Assembly (NCBI GenBank): GCA_022773425.1
Contig: JALFBM010000027.1
Span: 1-64,000, forward strand
Direction of reading: 5' to 3'
Source: Selenomonadaceae bacterium
GTDB lineage: Bacteria; Bacillota; Negativicutes; Selenomonadales; Selenomonadaceae
Length of the DNA: 64,000 bases
The position numbers and the translations under genes were made by a program. The notes beneath the pieces were generated by a model, which was not told the origin of the DNA, did not search any database, and was given only the letters and a program-made list of their open reading frames with translations. Below, piece by piece: positions 43,422 to 53,059 of this stretch; the stretch's first letter is position 1; every line of letters starts with the position of its first letter.

Positions 43422-44730
43422 CGATGCAATCTCGCAAGAGGAAATTGATGCCCTGCTGAATGGCGGAATCCCGTCGGCAGATGGCGGAGACGCACCCGCG
43501 GGAGGTTCGGACTCAGGCAAGGCGGCGGATAAAGCGCCTGCAGATGCAGGAGCGGCTACTCCTGCTGGGACGGATTCATCTCAGTTCGATGATGTACTCT
43601 CCGATATGGAGAAGGACGCTCTCGGCGAAATCGGCAACATTTCGATGGGAAGTGCGGCGACGACGCTGTCCGTACTGCTCGGCCATAAGGTAAACATCAC
43701 GACCCCGTCCGTGGCGGTCTCGACGATGGGCATCATCAAGGAAAACTACCCGATGCCGTATCTGATCGTCGAGGTCGGTTACACGACGGGCATCGATGGC
43801 AACAACGTCCTCGCGATCCAGGCACAAGATGCGGCCATCATTGCGGACCTCATGATGGGTGGCGATGGGACGACGCCGGACAGCGAACTCAATGAAATCC
43901 ATATGAGTGCGGTCGGCGAGGCCATGAACCAGATGATGGGGACGGTCGCCACGTCGCTGTCGACGATGTTCAACAAAAAAATCGATATCTCGCCTCCGAC
44001 GACGAACCTGATCGACCTCAGCACGGAGGATAAGGTCACGGATATCGTTGGCGACAACAACGAGCCGGTCGCGCGCATTTCCTTCCGCATGGAGGTCGAT
44101 GGCCTCATCGACAGCGAAATCATGCAGATCCTGCCGATCCACGTCGCAAAGGAAATGGTGCAGTCCCTGATGAACCCAGGGGCGGATGAGGAGGATCCTG
44201 CGTCGCAGCCGGCGGCCCCTGCGGCACCAACGCCGAGTCCCGCACCGACGCCGAGTCCTGCACCGCAGCCGGCACCGGCACCGCAGCCAGCTTCCACACC
44301 GACGCCAGCACCCGCACCGCAGCCGGCACCCGCACCGCAGCCAGCCGCTGCACCGGCACCGGGCTTTGGCTACGCGGCGGCGCCTCCGGCACAACCGCAT
44401 GTCGCCACGAACGTCCCCGTGCAGCAGGCGCAGTTCACGCCGCTCAATACACAGCCGGTGCAGGTGAACGACGCGAACATCGGGTTGATCCTCGACGTAC
44501 CGTTGGAGGTCACGGTCGAGCTCGGCCGCACGCGAAAATCCATCAAGGAAATCCTCGAGCTAACCAACGGTTCGATTATCGAGCTCAACAAGCTCGCCGG
44601 TGAGCCGGTCGATATCCAGGTCAATGGCAAATTCCTGGCAAAGGGTGAAGTCGTTGTCATCGATGAGAATTTCGGCGTGCGCATCACCGAGATTGTGAGC
44701 CCGGAGGAAAGAGCAAGCAAGCTCCAGTGA
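43414..44730 (+). CDS. fliY: Flagellar motor switch phosphatase FliY
   Basis: A 438-residue switch protein joining a FliM-like CheC phosphatase domain to a C-terminal FliN (SpoA) domain. The N-terminus ISQEEIDALLNGG copies the CheY-binding peptide; the phosphatase part has DALGEIGNISMGSAATTLS and SAVGEAMNQMMGT, each with the Glu and Asn pair. At about residues 260-330 there is a Pro and Ala-rich linker. The C-terminus (LEVTVELGRTRKSIKEILEL) matches FliN. The ORF track starts at 43375; ATG 43414, overlapping fliM, is preferred. Confidence 0.95.
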   Translation: MSDDAISQEEIDALLNGGIPSADGGDAPAGGSDSGKAADKAPADAGAATPAGTDSSQFDDVLSDMEKDALGEIGNISMGSAATTLSVLLGHKVNITTPSVAVSTMGIIKENYPMPYLIVEVGYTTGIDGNNVLAIQAQDAAIIADLMMGGDGTTPDSELNEIHMSAVGEAMNQMMGTVATSLSTMFNKKIDISPPTTNLIDLSTEDKVTDIVGDNNEPVARISFRMEVDGLIDSEIMQILPIHVAKEMVQSLMNPGADEEDPASQPAAPAAPTPSPAPTPSPAPQPAPAPQPASTPTPAPAPQPAPAPQPAAAPAPGFGYAAAPPAQPHVATNVPVQQAQFTPLNTQPVQVNDANIGLILDVPLEVTVELGRTRKSIKEILELTNGSIIELNKLAGEPVDIQVNGKFLAKGEVVVIDENFGVRITEIVSPEERASKLQ

Positions 44731-44743
44731 TCCGGGGATTGAC

Positions 44744-44772
44744 TTGTTTAATCGGTGATTTTCCGATATAAT
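44744..44772 (+). promoter_or_regulatory. Putative promoter before cheY
   Basis: TTGTTT and a perfect TATAAT are spaced 17 bp. It lies in the 120-bp gap between fliY and cheY. Confidence 0.6.
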
Positions 44773-44850
44773 AGCTTCAGGGGAAATCAAAAGGAATATC
44801 AGGGGCAAGGCATACGCCGATGCTCATTCAAAGATGAGGAGAGATGAAAC

Positions 44851-45213
44851 ATGGCAGTACGGGTATTAGTCGTAGATGACGCAGCGTTCATGCGGATGAT
44901 GGTTAAAGATATCCTGACAAAGAACGGTTACGAGGTCGTCGGAGAAGCAGAAAATGGCATGAAGGCCCTGGAAAAATACCAGGAACTCAAGCCGGATCTG
45001 GTCACGATGGATATCACGATGCCGGAGATGGATGGCATTTCCGCCGTCAAAGAAATCAAAAAGGTCGATCCGAACGCGAAGATCGTTATGTGCAGCGCCA
45101 TGGGCCAGCAGGCCATGGTCATCGAGGCCATCCAGGCCGGCGCGCGTGACTTTATCGTCAAGCCGTTCCAGGCGGACCGCGTTTTGGAGGCTGTGCGCAA
45201 AGCAGTAGGCTGA
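44851..45213 (+). CDS. cheY: Chemotaxis response regulator CheY
   Basis: A 120-residue single-domain receiver. The acidic pocket is D9, D10, and the phosphoacceptor is D54 in VTMDITMPEMDG; the conserved Thr/Ser in VMCSAMG and Lys in FIVKPF are also present. Phospho-CheY binds FliM and FliY. It is placed among switch genes and its stop overlaps the fliO start by one base. Confidence 0.95.
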   Translation: MAVRVLVVDDAAFMRMMVKDILTKNGYEVVGEAENGMKALEKYQELKPDLVTMDITMPEMDGISAVKEIKKVDPNAKIVMCSAMGQQAMVIEAIQAGARDFIVKPFQADRVLEAVRKAVG

Positions 45214-45746
45214 TGACAGGAAAAAAGCAAAAGATTGTATTGGTGGGACTGGCAGGGTTGGCGGCAATTTTGTTGCTGACCATGGATCCCGCATCAGCTG
45301 CTGAGGAAGCGACTTCAGGCGGATACCTATCCGGCTATGAAAACACGGATCCCCGGCCTACGACGGTATCCTTGTGGTCGACTGCGGCCTATTTGCTCAG
45401 TTTATTCGCCATTTTTGCCTTTGTGGTGGGGATGGCCTATTTTGTTGCAAAGTATTTAGGCGGGCATTTTGCCAGGCAGCAGGCGGGAAACGGGGGAAGG
45501 CTTCTTTCGCACCTGCCGCTTGGGCCGAACCGGTCGGTCTGCGTCGTGGAGATGGCGGGCCGTTGTCTGTTGCTCGGTGTGACCGAACATCAGATTACGC
45601 TGCTCGCAGAGATCACCGACCCCGGGGAAATCGAACGCCTCGAACACGACGCGGAGCATCACCCGGTGCAGCCGGATATGTTCGCAAAACAGTTCGGGAC
45701 GCTCGGGGATTTCGTACAGAAAATTCCGCCGATGTTCCGGAAGTAA
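45213..45746 (+). CDS. fliO: Flagellar biosynthetic protein FliO
   Basis: A 177-residue membrane protein assisting assembly of the export gate. It has a signal-like N-terminal hydrophobic stretch, a second membrane helix (STAAYLLSLFAIFAFVVGMAYFVAKYLG) and a cytoplasmic part with LPLGPNRSVCVVEMAGRCLLLGVTEHQITLL, typical of FliO. It lies just before fliP. Confidence 0.9.
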   Translation: MTGKKQKIVLVGLAGLAAILLLTMDPASAAEEATSGGYLSGYENTDPRPTTVSLWSTAAYLLSLFAIFAFVVGMAYFVAKYLGGHFARQQAGNGGRLLSHLPLGPNRSVCVVEMAGRCLLLGVTEHQITLLAEITDPGEIERLEHDAEHHPVQPDMFAKQFGTLGDFVQKIPPMFRK

Positions 45747-45753
45747 GGTCAGA

Positions 45754-46533
45754 ATGAAAAGGGGTTGTAGGCGTTTGAGACGCCCAAATGTTTTACTTTT
45801 ACTGGGCGGCGTGCTGGTGCTTTTGGCCTGGTGGGCCGGGAGCGCGGATGCAGCACCGGTGATTCCTTCTGTGAACGTCGACGTCGGAACGGCGGCCAAA
45901 CCGCAGGACGTCGCCGCGACCTTGCAGGTCGCGGCCGTCCTGACCATCGTTTCGCTTGCGCCGGGCATTTTGATGATGACGACGTCTTTCGTACGCATTG
46001 TCGTCGTGCTCGGTTTCCTGCGGAACGCGCTGTCGACGCAGAACGTCCCGCCAAACCAGGTCGTTATCGCGTTGTCCCTGTTCCTGACGTTCTACATCAT
46101 GGCGCCGTATTGGGGGCAGGCGAACGAGCAGGGCATACAGCCCTACTTGAACGGGCAGATTACCCAGGAGCAGGCCATCGACAACACGGTGGAACCGATC
46201 CGCGAATTCATGTTTAAGCAGACGCGGGAATCGGATCTCGCGCTCTTCGTCAATCTATCCAATGCCGAACGGCCGGATGGTCCGGAGGACGTTTCGACGG
46301 TTACGCTGATTCCGGCGTTTATTATCAGCGAGCTCAAGACGGCATTTCAGATCGGCTTCATGATCTACATCCCGTTTATCGTCATCGATATGATCGTCGC
46401 GAGTACGCTGATGTCGATGGGCATGATGATGCTACCGCCGGTTATGATCTCGTTGCCGTTTAAGATCCTGTTGTTCGTCATGGTCGATGGCTGGCATTTG
46501 CTGATCAAGTCGCTGATCGTCAGCTTCAAATAA
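45754..46533 (+). CDS. fliP: Flagellar type III export gate protein FliP
   Basis: A 259-residue membrane protein of the export gate, with a cleavable-looking signal sequence (VLLLLGGVLVLLAWWAGSADA). MMTTSFVRIVVVLGFLRNALSTQNVPPNQVVIALSLFLTFYIM and PAFIISELKTAFQIGFMIYIPF are diagnostic. fliO and fliQ flank it. Confidence 0.97.
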   Translation: MKRGCRRLRRPNVLLLLGGVLVLLAWWAGSADAAPVIPSVNVDVGTAAKPQDVAATLQVAAVLTIVSLAPGILMMTTSFVRIVVVLGFLRNALSTQNVPPNQVVIALSLFLTFYIMAPYWGQANEQGIQPYLNGQITQEQAIDNTVEPIREFMFKQTRESDLALFVNLSNAERPDGPEDVSTVTLIPAFIISELKTAFQIGFMIYIPFIVIDMIVASTLMSMGMMMLPPVMISLPFKILLFVMVDGWHLLIKSLIVSFK

Positions 46534-46573
46534 CCTTGTGCGTTGCTTTCATCGGGAAAGGGGAGAGGAGAAG

Positions 46574-46843
46574 ATGTCCGGAGATCTGGTTATCCAGCTG
46601 GGGCAGCAGGCGCTCTGGATCGTCATGATCGTCTCCGCACCGATGCTTGGGCTCGGGCTCATCGTCGGCCTCGCGGTCAGCGTGTTCCAGGCGACGACGT
46701 CTATCCAGGAGCAGACGCTCGCGTTCATCCCAAAGATCATCGCGGTGTTTGTCGCCATTCTGCTGTTCGGCCCGTGGATGCTCCGCATTATGGTCGAGTA
46801 TTTGACGAATCTTTTGGTGAATTTGCCGAGTTACATCAGCTAA
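46574..46843 (+). CDS. fliQ: Flagellar export gate protein FliQ
   Basis: An 89-residue, two-helix membrane protein of the export gate. GLGLIVGLAVSVFQATTSIQEQTLAFIPKIIAV is the FliQ signature. The ORF track starts at 46538; ATG 46574 after AGGAGAAG is the right start. Confidence 0.95.
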   Translation: MSGDLVIQLGQQALWIVMIVSAPMLGLGLIVGLAVSVFQATTSIQEQTLAFIPKIIAVFVAILLFGPWMLRIMVEYLTNLLVNLPSYIS

Positions 46844-46855
46844 AGGGAGAATTCT

Positions 46856-47638
46856 ATGGATTATTTTACCCTTATGCAGGATCACGCAGCGGTTTTTCTG
46901 CTGATGCTGACCCGTGTCAGCGGTATTTTCATCATTTCTCCTTTCTTCGGCAGTATCAATGTTCCCGTGTATATCCGCGCGGCGGCATCGTTTGTCTTCA
47001 CGGTTGTGCTGTTTCCCGTCGTGGACGGTCTCGGGACCGTGCAGACGCCGCCATCGGTGCTTGCCTATTCCGTTGCTGTACTTGAGGAACTTTTTATCGG
47101 CTGGCTCATCGGCTTTGTCGCCTATGTGGCCTTCTCTGCGATCCAAATGGCCGGCAAGATCATGGATATGCAGGTGGGCTTTGCCATTGTCAATGTGATG
47201 GATCCAACTTCCGGTCAGCAGATGCCGCTTATCGGGAGTTTTCTTTATAATTTAGGGATTATCATTTTTCTCGCGACGAACGGGCATCATATGATCATTG
47301 CGTCGCTGGTCGAGAGTTTTCGCGCCGTGCCGATTCTGACGATGCAGCCGAGTTTGTCTCTGCCGGTTATCCTGACGGATTTTGTGGCTGGGACGTTCGT
47401 GACGGGCATGAAAATCGCCATGCCGGTCACGTTCGCGATCCTGCTGACGAATGTCGGCCTCGGGATTCTCGCGCGCACGATGCCGCAGATGAACATCTTT
47501 GTCGTCGGCATCCCGCTGCAGCTCATCATCGGCGTCGGCGTGCTCTCGATGCTCCTGCCGTTCTACGTTCTGTTTCTGGATGTGTTGTTCAATGAAATGT
47601 ATGGGAATATCAGCATTGCCCTGCGCGCACTCCAGTAG
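46856..47638 (+). CDS. fliR: Flagellar export gate protein FliR
   Basis: A 260-residue membrane protein with about six helices. FLLMLTRVSGIFIISPFFGSINVPVYIRAA and GEVLVGW-like LEELFIGWLIGFVAYVAFSAIQMAG are typical of FliR. It follows fliQ by 12 bp and its end overlaps the probable flhB start. Confidence 0.95.
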   Translation: MDYFTLMQDHAAVFLLMLTRVSGIFIISPFFGSINVPVYIRAAASFVFTVVLFPVVDGLGTVQTPPSVLAYSVAVLEELFIGWLIGFVAYVAFSAIQMAGKIMDMQVGFAIVNVMDPTSGQQMPLIGSFLYNLGIIIFLATNGHHMIIASLVESFRAVPILTMQPSLSLPVILTDFVAGTFVTGMKIAMPVTFAILLTNVGLGILARTMPQMNIFVVGIPLQLIIGVGVLSMLLPFYVLFLDVLFNEMYGNISIALRALQ

Positions 47639-48740
47639 CGGGGCATGGGAGGAGACGGCCCCGTTTGTCCTGGATCTGCAGCTCTTTGCGGACGGGGACA
47701 AGACCGAGGAGCCGACGAGCAAACGGCGGAGCGACGCGAAGAAAAAGGGCCAGGTCGGCCGGAGTACGGAGCTCAGCACGGCATTCGTGCTGCTGATCGG
47801 CTTCTTTACCATCAAGATGCTCGCGCAGTCCATTTATCACGAGCTGAACGCGTATATGACCTATATATTCGGGCATCTCGATCAGACGCTCGACGCCGAG
47901 AATCTCGTCAATTTGTTTGCCGAGGCATCGATTGTCTTCGCGAAAACCGCGCTGCCGATCATGCTCGCTGTCATGCTGATCGGTCTCGGCATCAATTTTT
48001 TTCAGGTCGGGCTCAACTTCAATACGGAGAAAATCCAGCCGAAGCTCAGCAACCTGAACCCCATCAACGGCGTTGGCCGCATGTTTTCCAAGCGTTCGCT
48101 CGTCGAGCTCGTGAAATCCCTGCTGAAGATCCTCGTCATCGGGGCATTCCTCTACATGGTGCTCAAGGATCAGATCCTCGCAATGCCGCAGTTCATCTAC
48201 TACGACCTCGACACGAGCCTCGGGCAGATGGTCAACATCGTGCTGAAGATGGCGTTTCAGATCTGCGGCGTCATCATGATCATCGGTGTCCTCGACTATG
48301 GCTACCAGAAATGGCAGACGACACAGGATCTGAAGATGACGAAGCAAGAAGTCAAGGACGAGTTCAAGCAGACCGAGGGGGATCCGCAGATCAAGGGCAA
48401 GATCCGGCAGAAACAGCGCCAGATGGCTATGTCCCGCATGATGAAGGAAGTCCCGAAGGCGGACGTCATTGTCACGAATCCGACGCATTTTGCGGTCGCG
48501 CTCGAGTATCACAAGGGCATGTCAGCGCCGAAAGTCCTCGCGAAAGGCCAGGATCTCGTCGCACAGAAGATCAAGGCCATCGGCCGTGAGCACCACGTGC
48601 CGCTGGTCGAGAATGTGCCGCTGGCGCGCGCACTTTACCGGACCACCGAAATCGGCGATTTCATCCCGCCGGAGCTTTACCAGTCCGTCGCGGAGGTCCT
48701 CGCATATATCTATCGTCTGAAGCATCACCAGACGGCGTGA
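47601..48740 (+). CDS. flhB: Flagellar export protein FlhB (start uncertain)
   Basis: An export switch protein of ~379 residues as drawn. FVLDLQLFADGDKTEEPTSKRRSDAKKKGQV is the family opening; four membrane helices follow, then the autocleavage site in DVIVTNPTHFAVALEY (NPTH). The first recognisable residues FVLDLQLFA have no ATG, GTG or TTG immediately before them. In-frame starts are ATG 47592, ATG 47601 and TTG 47616, all inside fliR and none with a good ribosome site. I chose 47601; translational coupling with fliR or a non-standard start is possible. Confidence 0.93.
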   Translation: MGISALPCAHSSSGAWEETAPFVLDLQLFADGDKTEEPTSKRRSDAKKKGQVGRSTELSTAFVLLIGFFTIKMLAQSIYHELNAYMTYIFGHLDQTLDAENLVNLFAEASIVFAKTALPIMLAVMLIGLGINFFQVGLNFNTEKIQPKLSNLNPINGVGRMFSKRSLVELVKSLLKILVIGAFLYMVLKDQILAMPQFIYYDLDTSLGQMVNIVLKMAFQICGVIMIIGVLDYGYQKWQTTQDLKMTKQEVKDEFKQTEGDPQIKGKIRQKQRQMAMSRMMKEVPKADVIVTNPTHFAVALEYHKGMSAPKVLAKGQDLVAQKIKAIGREHHVPLVENVPLARALYRTTEIGDFIPPELYQSVAEVLAYIYRLKHHQTA

Positions 48741-48782
48741 TCCGTCGGATATCATTGCGTTTAACAAGAAGGAGAAATGCGT

Positions 48783-50870
48783 ATGGCTGCAACCGGAGCC
48801 GCTTCCCTGAAGTCGGGTGGCAACTTCATCCAACGATACAGCGATGTCCTCATCGCGGTAGCCATCGTTACGATCGTCGTCATGATGATCATTCCGCTGC
48901 CGACGTTCCTGCTCGATCTGCTGATCTGCCTGAACATCACCATCGCGCTGCTCGTCGTCATGGCGGTCATCTACAACGTCGAGGCCCTCGACCTCTCGAT
49001 TTTTCCATCGCTGCTGCTGATTACGACACTCTTCCGGCTGGCGCTGAACATCTCGTCGACGCGCTTGATCTTGCTCGACGGCTTTGCCGGCGAGGTCATC
49101 ACGGCGTTTGGTAACTTTGTCGTCGGCGGCAACGCGGTCGTCGGCTTCATCGTGTTCATCATCCTTGTCATCATCAACTTCCTCGTCATCACGAAGGGCT
49201 CGGAACGCGTGGCAGAAGTTTCCGCTCGTTTCACCCTCGACGCGATGCCGGGCAAGCAGATGTCCATCGACGCGGATCTGAATCAGGGTGCTATCACCGA
49301 CGCGGAGGCGCGCCGCCGCCGCGAAAAGATTCAACGCGAAGCGGACTTCTTCGGCGCAATGGATGGTGCTTCGAAGTTCGTCAAGGGCGATGCCGTGGCG
49401 GCCATCATCATCATGTTTATCAACATTTCCGCGGGCTTCGTCATCGGCATGCTGCAGCGAGGACTCGACGCACAGGCGGCGCTGCAGCAGTACACCCTGC
49501 TGACCGTCGGCGAAGGCCTCGTTTCGCAGATCCCGGCCCTGCTGATCTCGACGGCTACGGGCCTCATCGTCACGCGCGCCGGCGCGGAGGGCAACCTCGG
49601 ACGCGACCTCGTCGACCAGCTGTTCCGCAACGACCGCATTTTCTTCATCCTGTCCGGGGTATTGGTGTTCTTTGCCGTCGTGCCGGGCCTGCCAGGCATC
49701 CCGTTTGCGACCCTTTCGCTCCTCTGTGCGTTCATCGGCTATCAGCTCAAACGCGGGACGGAGAAAGTGCTGCCGACCGAGGAAAAGAAGAAGGAGACGC
49801 AGAAGGCGGTCGCGCGCCGCGAGGCCGCGAAACCGGAAAACATCGTCTCGCTGCTGCATGTCGATCCGATGGAACTCGAAATCGGCTACAGTCTGATCCC
49901 GCTCGTCGATACGGGACAGGGCGGCGACCTGCTCGACCGCATCGTCATGATCCGGCGGCAGTGCGCGCTGGAGCTCGGCCTCGTCGTGCCGACCATCCGC
50001 ATCCGCGATAACATCCAGATCAAGCCGAACGCCTATATCATCAAGCTCAAGGGCATTGAGATCGCGAAAGGCGAGCTCATGCTCGATCATTACCTCGCGA
50101 TGAACTCCGGTACGGTGTTCGAAGAGGTGCCGGGTATCGAAACGACGGAGCCGGCTTTCGGGCTGCCGGCGCTTTGGATCCCGGAGAACGAGCGTGAGCA
50201 GGCGGAACTCAACGGTTACACGGTCGTCGATGCCGTATCCGTGCTTGCAACGCATCTCACGGAGGTCATCAAGCAGCACGCCGACGAGATCCTCGGCCGT
50301 CAGGAGACGCAGAACCTCATCGACAATCTCAAAAAGACCAACGAGGCACTGGTCAGCGAGGTCGTCCCGAATCTCATGAGCGTCGGCGAGGTGCAGAAGG
50401 TCCTGCAGGGTCTTCTGCACGAGCGCGTTTCCATCCGCGATATGGAGACGATTCTCGAGGTGCTTTCCGACTATGCGCGCGCGACAAAGGACCCGGAGGT
50501 TCTCACGGAGTACGTGCGGCACGCGATGGCGCGCCAGATCACGCAGCAAAACGTACAGAACGGCGTGTTGCCATGCGTAACACTCGATCCGGCGCTCGAG
50601 AATCGTATTGCAGGCGGCATCCAGCGCACGGATCACGGCTCCTATGTGAGCCTTGACCCGGATTCGATGCAAAAGCTCATCGACGCGCTGAACAAAGAAC
50701 TCGAGAAGCTCACCAATATGGGCTATCAGCCTATCGTTCTGACGAGCCCGGCCGTCCGGCCGTACTTCCGCAAGCTTGTCGAGCGCTCCGTGCCGGGCAT
50801 CATCGTGCTCTCACATGCGGAGATCGAGCAGTCCGTAGAAATTCAGATTCTTGGGGTGGTGAAGATCTAA
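48783..50870 (+). CDS. flhA: Flagellar export protein FlhA
   Basis: A 695-residue export gate protein. The N-terminal half carries about eight membrane helices (PLPTFLLDLLICLNITIALLVVMAVIY, ALNISSTRLILL) and the conserved cytoplasmic loop VSARFTLDAMPGKQMSIDADLNQGAI; the C-terminal half is the soluble docking platform. The ATG at 48783 stands eight bases after AAGGAG, better than 48777. flhF starts one base after its stop. Confidence 0.96.
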   Translation: MAATGAASLKSGGNFIQRYSDVLIAVAIVTIVVMMIIPLPTFLLDLLICLNITIALLVVMAVIYNVEALDLSIFPSLLLITTLFRLALNISSTRLILLDGFAGEVITAFGNFVVGGNAVVGFIVFIILVIINFLVITKGSERVAEVSARFTLDAMPGKQMSIDADLNQGAITDAEARRRREKIQREADFFGAMDGASKFVKGDAVAAIIIMFINISAGFVIGMLQRGLDAQAALQQYTLLTVGEGLVSQIPALLISTATGLIVTRAGAEGNLGRDLVDQLFRNDRIFFILSGVLVFFAVVPGLPGIPFATLSLLCAFIGYQLKRGTEKVLPTEEKKKETQKAVARREAAKPENIVSLLHVDPMELEIGYSLIPLVDTGQGGDLLDRIVMIRRQCALELGLVVPTIRIRDNIQIKPNAYIIKLKGIEIAKGELMLDHYLAMNSGTVFEEVPGIETTEPAFGLPALWIPENEREQAELNGYTVVDAVSVLATHLTEVIKQHADEILGRQETQNLIDNLKKTNEALVSEVVPNLMSVGEVQKVLQGLLHERVSIRDMETILEVLSDYARATKDPEVLTEYVRHAMARQITQQNVQNGVLPCVTLDPALENRIAGGIQRTDHGSYVSLDPDSMQKLIDALNKELEKLTNMGYQPIVLTSPAVRPYFRKLVERSVPGIIVLSHAEIEQSVEIQILGVVKI

Positions 50871-52142
50871 GTGCAGATCAAGGTATTCAAGGCTCCTACG
50901 ATGAAAGAATGTATGGAGCAGGTGAAACGAGAACTAGGCAGGGATGCCGTGATTCTCCATACGAAGAAATACAAGGACGGCGGATTTTTCGGCTACGGCG
51001 GCTCTGAGGTTGTCGAAGTCACGGCGGCCATCGAGGATCAGCCGGAGAATCAGCGCGAGACGACGAAAAAAACGGCGCCGAAGCCCGTGATGCCGGCAAA
51101 CGTTCTCGGCCAGTATAAGACAGCGGGTACGCAGGCCGGCGTGGATATCGCCGCCAAGGAGACGATGCCCGAAAGTCAGGCGGCCTATATGCCGCCGCGC
51201 AAGCCCGCTGCCGCAGTGGCGCCGGTGCAGGCCGCCATGCCACAGGGAAGTTCGGCAGCACAGGCTGGCCGGCCCGAAGACCAGCAGAAAATCGAGCAGC
51301 TCGAGACCGAGCTCGCCCAGATGAAATCCATGCTCGCGCAGGTGATGAGCAAGAACGAGACGCCGGGCAAGGTGACGCTCCAGGAAACGCTGCAGCGTCA
51401 GGGCGTTGCGGAGCATATCCTGAAGGATTTTGCGGCGCAGGCCTCAGCCGGCGATACGCTCGTCGATGAGATGGATCCAGAGGCGCAGAAAATCCTGGCC
51501 GGATTCCTGGAGCGGAATGTGCCATTCCAGCAGGGCCTCCGGCAGGATGGGGAAAAGCCGCATATCGCCGCGCTGATCGGCCCGACCGGCGTCGGCAAGA
51601 CGACGACGCTCGCGAAGATCGCGGCGCGGCTCGTGCTCGAGAAAAACGTTCGGGCTGCGCTGATTACGGCGGACACCTACCGGATCTCCGCGGTCGAACA
51701 GCTCAAGACGTATTCCGATATCATCGGGCTGCCGCTGGAGATCGTCTACACGCCGGACGAACTGCGCGTCGCCATGCACAAGCATCGCGACAAGGATCTG
51801 ATTCTGATCGATACGGCCGGGCGCAGCCAGCATAACGCATACCAGATGAAGGAGCTGCAGGATTTTCTGAAGGTCTCGCCGCGCATCGAGAAACATCTCG
51901 TCATGAGCGCGACGACGAAGGATCTCGACGCGGCCGATATCCTGCAGAAATTCTCCGTCTGCAAACCGGATGGGCTTATCTTTACCAAGACGGACGAAAC
52001 GCGCAGCCTCGGGCTCATTGTGAATCTGCTCTATCAGCACAAGGATATCCGGCTTTCTTTCTTGACGAATGGACAGAGCGTACCGGATGATATCCGCGCG
52101 GCGGATGCCGGGGCGCTCGCGGAACTTCTACTCGGAGTTTGA
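50871..52142 (+). CDS. flhF: Flagellar biosynthesis GTPase FlhF
   Basis: A 423-residue SRP-type GTPase that sets flagellar placement. It has an N-terminal FKAPTMKECMEQVKRELGRDAVILHTK, a Gln and Ala-rich linker, and the G domain with GPTGVGKTTTLAKIAA, LIDTAGRS and ITFTKTDE-like FTKTDETRSLG. Translation begins at GTG right at the flhA stop. flhG follows with a short overlap. Confidence 0.95.
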   Translation: MQIKVFKAPTMKECMEQVKRELGRDAVILHTKKYKDGGFFGYGGSEVVEVTAAIEDQPENQRETTKKTAPKPVMPANVLGQYKTAGTQAGVDIAAKETMPESQAAYMPPRKPAAAVAPVQAAMPQGSSAAQAGRPEDQQKIEQLETELAQMKSMLAQVMSKNETPGKVTLQETLQRQGVAEHILKDFAAQASAGDTLVDEMDPEAQKILAGFLERNVPFQQGLRQDGEKPHIAALIGPTGVGKTTTLAKIAARLVLEKNVRAALITADTYRISAVEQLKTYSDIIGLPLEIVYTPDELRVAMHKHRDKDLILIDTAGRSQHNAYQMKELQDFLKVSPRIEKHLVMSATTKDLDAADILQKFSVCKPDGLIFTKTDETRSLGLIVNLLYQHKDIRLSFLTNGQSVPDDIRAADAGALAELLLGV

Positions 52143-52147
52143 GGCCT

Positions 52148-53041
52148 ATGGCGGATCAAGCGGCAAGGCTGCGGCAGATCGTCGGCAGCCGGAAAGAACA
52201 GAAGCAAGAGGAAACGCAGCGCGAAACGGGCGGAGCGGATCTGCCCCGCGTCATCGCGGTCACGAGCGGAAAGGGAGGCGTCGGCAAGACCAATCTTGCC
52301 GTGAACCTGTCCATTGCACTCGGCATGATGGGGAAGCGCGTGCTGCTTATCGACGCGGACCTCGGTATGGCGAATGTCGACGTCGTTCTCGGCAGCCATG
52401 CGCGGAAGCATCTCCTGAATCTCATCGAGGAGGATGTGACCCTCGACGATGTCCTCGTGCATGGCCCCTATGGGCTCAACTACATCCCCGGCGGTTCGGG
52501 CATCGAGAAAGCGCGGACCTTCAGCGATTGGGAGCAGTTCTGTCTCCTGCAGAAGCTCGCGGCCTGCGGCGATATCGCGGATATCATCCTGATCGATACC
52601 GGCGCGGGGCTCGGCAAAAACGTCATGGATTTCGTGCTGGCGGCGGATGAAGTGCTGCTCGTCACGACACCGGAGCCGACCGCACTGACCGACGCCTACG
52701 CGATGATGAAGGCCTACAGCCTCTACGCCAAGGAAAAGAACTTGAAGCTCATCGTGAACCGCGTCTACGAGCCGGCCGAGAGCCGCGATGTCGTCGCGAA
52801 GCTCGAGCAGACTTCGGCGCGCTTTCTGCACATGCGCGTCTCGTGTCTCGGCTATCTCTACGAGGACCGCGCGGTGCAGCTGGCCGTGCGGCACCAGGTT
52901 CCCTTCCTGATCGACGCGCCGGATTCCGTGGCGGCACGCTGCATCAAAGGGCTTACGGACAGCCTGCTCTACGGGACGCAGATGAAGGTGAGCCGCGGCT
53001 GGAAGGGATTTTTGCAACAAATTTTTCACTTTCCACGTTAA
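52148..53041 (+). CDS. flhG: Flagellar number regulator FlhG (MinD-like ATPase)
   Basis: A 297-residue MinD-type ATPase that pairs with FlhF to control number and position of flagella. The N-terminal QAARLRQIVGSRK resembles the FlhF-activating DQAxxLR peptide, and the deviant Walker A is TSGKGGVGKTNLAVN. DTGAGLGKNVMDFV and TTPEPTALTDAYAMMK are also typical. I chose ATG 52148 after GGAG; the ORF track uses an upstream TTG. Confidence 0.94.
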   Translation: MADQAARLRQIVGSRKEQKQEETQRETGGADLPRVIAVTSGKGGVGKTNLAVNLSIALGMMGKRVLLIDADLGMANVDVVLGSHARKHLLNLIEEDVTLDDVLVHGPYGLNYIPGGSGIEKARTFSDWEQFCLLQKLAACGDIADIILIDTGAGLGKNVMDFVLAADEVLLVTTPEPTALTDAYAMMKAYSLYAKEKNLKLIVNRVYEPAESRDVVAKLEQTSARFLHMRVSCLGYLYEDRAVQLAVRHQVPFLIDAPDSVAARCIKGLTDSLLYGTQMKVSRGWKGFLQQIFHFPR

Positions 53042-53059
53042 ACATGGAGGAACTTTACG

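Noticed and set aside
44744-44772. A sigma-28 promoter at the TTCCGATATAA sequence before cheY
   Set aside because: The -10-like CCGATA lacks a TAAA -35 at the right distance; a housekeeping TTGTTT/TATAAT pair fits better.
48522-50672. Minus-strand ORF of 716 residues opposite flhB/flhA
   Set aside because: Shadow of flhB and flhA. It has the same antisense composition and no ribosome site or family match.
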